Both the position numbers and the translations under genes were made by a program. Positions 60,094-64,000 of a DNA stretch of 64,000 bases are shown here, piece after piece. The DNA is from Pratylenchus scribneri (lineage: Eukaryota > Nematoda > Chromadorea > Rhabditida > Pratylenchidae). The stretch lies in the NCBI GenBank assembly GCA_030063045.1, contig JAQSEB010000111.1, positions 868,001 to 932,000 on the forward strand. The letters run 5' to 3'. Positions within the stretch are counted from its first letter, which is position 1, and every line of letters begins with the position of its first letter. Below the pieces are notes generated by a model. The model did no database searches. It was not told the DNA's origin and saw only the letters and a list, made by a program, of their open reading frames with translations.

Positions 60094-60232
60094 TCCGATA
60101 TATCGAAAAAATATCGATAACGGTAAAATATCGAAAAATCCTAAAAAGTTCGATAGATATATCAAACTAGCCCCGATATATCGATGTTCGATACGACATA
60201 TCGGAAAATATCGGTCGATATAACGTATCGGT
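60094..60232. repeat. Cluster of TATCGATA / CGATATATCG motifs
   Basis: About ten TATCG or CGATA words in 140 bp, several forming palindromes (CGATATATCG, TATCGATA), with partial self-complementarity. Either a fragment of a repeat element or a binding-site cluster upstream of the annexin-like gene. Confidence 0.5.
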
Positions 60233-60576
60233 TGAATAAATCAATTGAAAAATATTTAAATTCAATTTTAAAATTTAATTGAGGGAAAATTCACTTTATC
60301 TGATTGAAAAAATAAGAATTGTAATAAAATAAGGGTAAAAAAATGCCCATTTATCAAATTCGATCAAAATGTGTTAAAATAAAAATTCAATTTTCAAAGC
60401 CAATTCCAATATTGATGGCCTGTGCTGCTTTTACACTCTTAATTTAATCATCTGAATGGTATATTGTTGGCGGCTGGCTAATATCAATTTTTATCACTTT
60501 ATTTTTCTCATCCTTCAAATCGCCATCACTTATTTCATGCCATAACAATAATCCCTTAAAATTAAATTATTTCCTT

Positions 60577-62478
60577 TCATATTTTCCCCCAACTCACTTT
60601 ATGGTTGAAAATTTTTAAATTTTCGAAATAGGAATGTCCACCACTTCCAGGGCACACAAAAACTTTTATTTTTGTTTTCAATATATTCTCATGTCCATCC
60701 ACCTTTACTGCCCATTCTTCGGTTGAGAATGAATCTAATGGTCTTGTTAGTTCAATATATTCACCACTAGAAGTTTTGACCATTCTCTCATCGCTAGAAT
60801 ATTTGACCTTCCTCGTTTGGATTTGTACAATTAAATGGGATATATCCTTTGGAGTTATTTCTATATCTAGATTCGTTTTCGAATCAAATACTGTATATTT
60901 TCCAAAGAGTTCAATTTTCAGTTCAAAATCTTTTAAATGGCAACTGCAAAATATAAATTTTAAAAATTTTATTTTACGATTTATTCCCAACGTTTATTTG
61001 CCTTAAATCGTTTTTTATTTTAATTTTAATTAGTTAATTTTTTCATTCTGATGATTTTCTCCGTCCGAGGTCGATTCCACTAAAGAGGCTGGTATAAATA
61101 TGGGCGATTCCACAATGATACAAAAAAATAAGAAAAATTTATTTTAACTCGATGTTTTTCAGGATAAATTAGTTGTTTTTTTTTGTATTTCAGTGATTTT
61201 TTGATCTTTTGATCGCGACCAAATATTTGGTTTTTTGAATTGTCCAAAAGTCATGCGAAGTTGGCCATAACATTATGGCCAAGGTTGTTGATGTTGGGAG
61301 TTTGATGATGGCAATGTCAATTTTAGTAGAGTAACCGATGGCGCTGAATATGAATACGATGTTGAAAATAATTTTTATTTATTTCAAGTCCTCTTGGCAG
61401 TTTAAAATTATGGCCAAGCCACGCATGATGAACAAATCAAAAAAACCAAATATCTGATCGTGATCAGAATCATAAAAAAACTAATTGATTTTATCCTAAA
61501 AACATTGAGTTAAGATAAATTTTTTATTTGTACTATTGTGTAATTGCCCATATTTTCACCATTATGGAATCGACATAGCACCGATTTTTTCATCAACACA
61601 ACCAAAAGAAATAAAATAATAAAAAATAATTCTCCCTTTATTTTTATCATAAATTTGGTCTTCAGCTTACCCCGATTCATCCTCCACTATTTTGAAATGT
61701 TCCCTTGCATCTTTATAAGCCGGCAAAAATACACTTTGTGGTTCTACTAAATCCACTTTAACAAATTCTTCTGGCCATTCTTCTTGTTTAGGGCATTCTC
61801 CATTGAATAATTTGCAAACAAATTCATAGGCAAATGAACGACAAAAGCGACTATTTTCCCAACTGAAATTCATTGCAAACCAACCCTCTTGGGTGACCAT
61901 TTTATAAAAAATTTCATCCGCTTTGGCCACATCAAATTCTCTATTCGCATTTCCAAGCATGCTTTTTGCTTTGTCTTCCGGTTTCGCTTTCTCTGCTTTC
62001 TCTTTCCTCCTAATTAAAAATATTAATTTAAATTATATACCATTTTTATGAATGATAATAAATATAATTTAATAAATTTTTTATAAAATATTACACAATA
62101 TTCCTCCTTGGTGGACTTTTCTCCAAATAATCGTATTCTATGAAATGAGGGAAATAAAATTATGACCTAGGCTTTATTCAAACCATAATGATCTCCAATT
62201 ACAACGTAAGCATGTTCCTTATTTTTATGAAGACGAATTTTGAGTTGGCCTTTTTGATGATCGGCATTGAGTTGGCCTTTCGGATGATCGGCATTGAGTT
62301 GGCCTTTCGGATGATCGGCATTGAGTTGGCCTTTCGGATGATCGGCATTGAGTTGGCCTTTCGGATGATCGGCATTGAGTTGGCCTTTCTGACGACCGGC
62401 ATAAATAATTGTTGGGAATAGGCAAAAGAGAATAGCCCAAAAACGCAGCATTGAATGAAAGGACAATCGGTGGGTCAT
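60577..62478 (-). CDS. Secreted protein with perfect nine-residue tandem repeats
   Basis: Four exons join in phase: 62478-62184, 62137-62095, 62009-61671, 60943-60577; 1,044 nt, 347 residues. The signal peptide is best started at the second Met (MLRFWAILFCLFPTIIYAG). The repeat KGQLNADHP follows, five copies plus a sixth partial one (KGQLKIRLH), encoded by a 27-bp DNA repeat. Then a Lys/Glu-rich stretch and two Cys-containing segments (FCRSFAYEFVCKLFNGECP; later FVCPGSGGHSYF). Exon 1 also reads through to TAG at 62167, giving a 103-residue short form. No family recognised; secreted tandem-repeat proteins are a known style of nematode effector, but this sequence does not match one I know. Intron 3 carries a foldback element. 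Confidence 0.7.
61070..61574. mobile_element. Foldback element in intron 3 of the repeat-protein gene
   Basis: Termini GTCGATTCCA (61070) and its complement TGGAATCGAC (ending 61574). Inner arms ACTCGATGTTTTTCAGGATA and its diverged complement TATCCTAAAAACATTGAGTT, plus GATCGCGACCAAATATTTGG against CCAAATATCTGATCGTGATC. About 505 bp, no ORF. Confidence 0.7.
62240..62402. repeat. 27-bp in-frame tandem repeat (coding)
   Basis: Six units of TTGGCCTTTCGGATGATCGG-CATTGAG. The four central units are identical; the edge units carry one to a few changes. The period of 27 preserves frame. Confidence 0.95.
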
Positions 62479-62653
62479 TTTTGTTTATGAATTTTTTTAA
62501 ATACGAATTTTTTTATGAAGGATTTGGGGTTTATTGTGAAAGGGTTTTCGCTTTTTGCTGGCAAATAAAAATTAAAAATCGAAAATAAAATAAAAAAAAC
62601 AATTGGTGAATTGAAGGGAAAATATCGGATATTAATATTCCCTTTTTTTTTGC

Positions 62654-62722
62654 TACACGCTTGATCAACACGTTTGATCATCTACACGTTTGATCATCTA
62701 TACGCTTGATCAATAATGATCA
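62654..62722. repeat. Tandem ~15-bp repeats with TTGATCA
   Basis: Four to five adjacent copies of CTACACGYTTGATCAT (Y = C or T), about 175-245 bp upstream of the repeat-protein ATG. Each holds the palindrome TGATCA. Confidence 0.8.
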
Positions 62723-63393
62723 ATCGGAGGAAAAATAAAAGCCTTGGATTTGGCGTCCATAATGACCATGTATCAGGCGCCTGGGTCATGCGTCCATATC
62801 TACTGTAAGCCCGTGCCAGCCCATTTCGTGGCAAACAGCGCATCGTTTGCACGGGCGCCTGACAAGCTGGAGTGTACCCGCCGATTTTTAGCACGAACGC
62901 TTAAGCAGAGAGCGCGCTTCATTCTCGATTATAGCATCAGAGCATTTGCTGATTTCAACGAAATCCATGGCCCAAATGCCTAATTGGCCCAAATCCTCAA
63001 AGGCAAAAATTATGGCTTGATCTCCAAAAAGCTTAAATTTTTTGATCCGTGCTGCGAAATTTGAGCATGGAAATTTGAATATAATAATTTTGAGAATGGA
63101 AATTTGTGGATCGTAATTTTTAGGTGATAATGGGAAAATTGGCAAAAGGTTTTTTCTGCCCGCTAATTGCACCTTTTCTCTCCGTAAAGAGTTTCCTTCT
63201 TTGCTTCGCTTTCATTATGCTTATAAAACTATATAAAAAAGGTTTCTCAATGTCCCAGAGGTGCTCGGAAAAGAATTAGGAGGTGAGCGGCTGTTTTGGC
63301 CAAACTTTATATTTTGGACCGGTTTCGATGTTTAAAACGGTAGTGCGCGACAACGGGTTTGGATGGTTTCGGTTCAAATCTGGTAGGGTTTAA

Positions 63394-63554
63394 TATTTGA
63401 AATTATAATTCCAATTTAATTCGTCTATCAAATCTTCAATTCTTCCCAATAATCCTTTAATATTTCGCCCCATAATAGTCACTTTTTTAATGAGAATATT
63501 TTAAAATCCTCAAACCCCAATTGTTGCTTCTCAATCGCCGACCCCGCAATTATC
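63394..63554. repeat. Copy 2 of a ~170-bp duplicated segment
   Basis: Counterpart of 59251-59436, about 170 bp beyond the pectate lyase stop codon on its 3-prime side. Differs by a few substitutions and indels. Confidence 0.85.
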
Positions 63555-63726
63555 ATAATATATATTTATACAAAATCAGTTGAATTTGCTATATTTATTA
63601 TTCATCAAACTAAAACTACATTGCCAATATATTGCTATTATTATAAATTAATGAAATATATTTGTTCCCAATTCCAATATAATCTATTATTATTATCATT
63701 GTTCTTTTTTCCTTACATTTTCCTCT

Positions 63727-64000
63727 CTATTTCTTTCTTCCACTAACATTCGATCCAATTATACAATTTTTGCCATTGCCAGATTGGCCAACTTTATAGT
63801 CGCGCAATTTCGTGGATGTACCACTGGCGGACACGCCCGTAAATTCAGTGCAAACTGCAGCACCATTTCCCAATCCTTGTACATTGGACACGGTTGCCTT
63901 GTCCCCGTAGTTTTCGTTCACACCGACCAAAGTGCTCTTTTGTCCGCTTGATTTGATGTTGTCAATGTAAATATTTCGTTGGCATTGAGTTTTGCATTCA
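63727..64000 (-). CDS. Pectate lyase, polysaccharide lyase family 3 (partial, C-terminal)
   Basis: The open frame enters from the right edge and ends at TAG 63727; about 90 residues are present. It reads ECKTQCQRNIYIDNIKSS, then LVGVNENYGDKATVSN, AAVCTEFTGVSASGTST and ends VSGRKK-stop. The pattern Cys, Ile-x-Ile-D, G-x-N-x-NYGD, CxEFTG is that of the last coils of PL3 pectate lyases, secreted beta-helix enzymes that cut pectate in plant cell walls and need calcium. Nematode PL3 genes derive from horizontal transfer. The catalytic residues and signal peptide lie outside the window. Confidence 0.75.
   Translation of the reverse strand, partial: ECKTQCQRNIYIDNIKSSGQKSTLVGVNENYGDKATVSNVQGLGNGAAVCTEFTGVSASGTSTKLRDYKVGQSGNGKNCIIGSNVSGRKK

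Larger units (their letters stand above)
58390..60576. other. Intergenic region with duplicated segment and TATCGATA cluster
   Basis: 2.2 kb between two minus-strand secreted-protein genes. Contains the promoter of the annexin-like gene, a segment (59251-59436) duplicated near the pectate lyase gene, and a cluster of ATCGAT-type motifs (60094-60232). Open frames at 58442-58907 are low-complexity and unsupported. Confidence 0.45.
62479..63726. other. Upstream region of the repeat-protein gene and 3-prime flank of the pectate lyase
   Basis: Contains a tandem TTGATCA repeat (62654-62722), a GC-rich inverted-repeat block (62748-62900) and the second copy of a duplicated segment (63394-63554). 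A minus-strand frame at 62694-62894 coincides with the GC-rich block; it lacks a good start or splice context. Confidence 0.45.

Overview
The window is strongly AT-rich eukaryotic DNA with many short introns (mostly about 40-60 nt, acceptors of the T-rich-CAG/AAG type). Gene content points to a plant-parasitic nematode of the tylenchid type: a worm-specific, slicer-dead (WAGO-like) Argonaute, a GT7 beta-1,4-galactosaminyl/galactosyltransferase, many orphan secreted proteins, and, at the right edge, the C-terminal part of a family-3 pectate lyase, a cell-wall-degrading enzyme that such nematodes acquired by horizontal transfer. I cannot name the species; a cyst-nematode-like genome is my guess.

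Layout. 1-7 kb: a hAT-like non-autonomous element; a large secreted protein with a coiled middle and two galectin-like lectin domains split by a foldback element (minus strand); and a small signal-peptide/coiled-coil/membrane-anchor gene (plus strand). 7.3-15.7 kb: cytosolic aspartate aminotransferase (minus), a decayed or read-through ORF pair (minus), a GLUT-type sugar transporter (plus) and a GT7 glycosyltransferase with an unfamiliar N-terminal region (minus). 18-26 kb: a 23-exon Argonaute whose introns hold three unrelated tandem arrays. 27.2-28.7 kb: an orphan cysteine-containing secreted protein. 28.7-33.3 kb: no gene seen. 33.3-48.4 kb: a compact housekeeping block: APMAP/strictosidine-synthase-like propeller, TMEM86-type lysoplasmalogenase, PP4 catalytic subunit, U2AF35, a LAMMER/CLK kinase with three AT-hooks in its N-terminal half, and MOB1. 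48.8-64 kb: an accessory, effector-like cluster, all minus strand: a very long locus (annexin-like secreted part followed by a 1,279-residue disordered/coiled part), a secreted protein with perfect nine-residue tandem repeats, and the pectate lyase.

The housekeeping genes do not form a pathway; PP4, MOB1, the LAMMER kinase and U2AF35 are independent signalling or splicing factors. The accessory genes share secretion signals, lack of recognisable homologues and fast-evolving low-complexity sequence, as expected of secreted parasitism-related proteins, but that role is inference.

Exon models were built by hand from reading frame, intron phase and splice sites. For most genes the exon lengths sum exactly to a multiple of three and conserved motifs run across junctions. 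Four introns need a GC donor and one needs an AT donor. Foldback (MITE-like) elements are common, mostly in introns and between genes.
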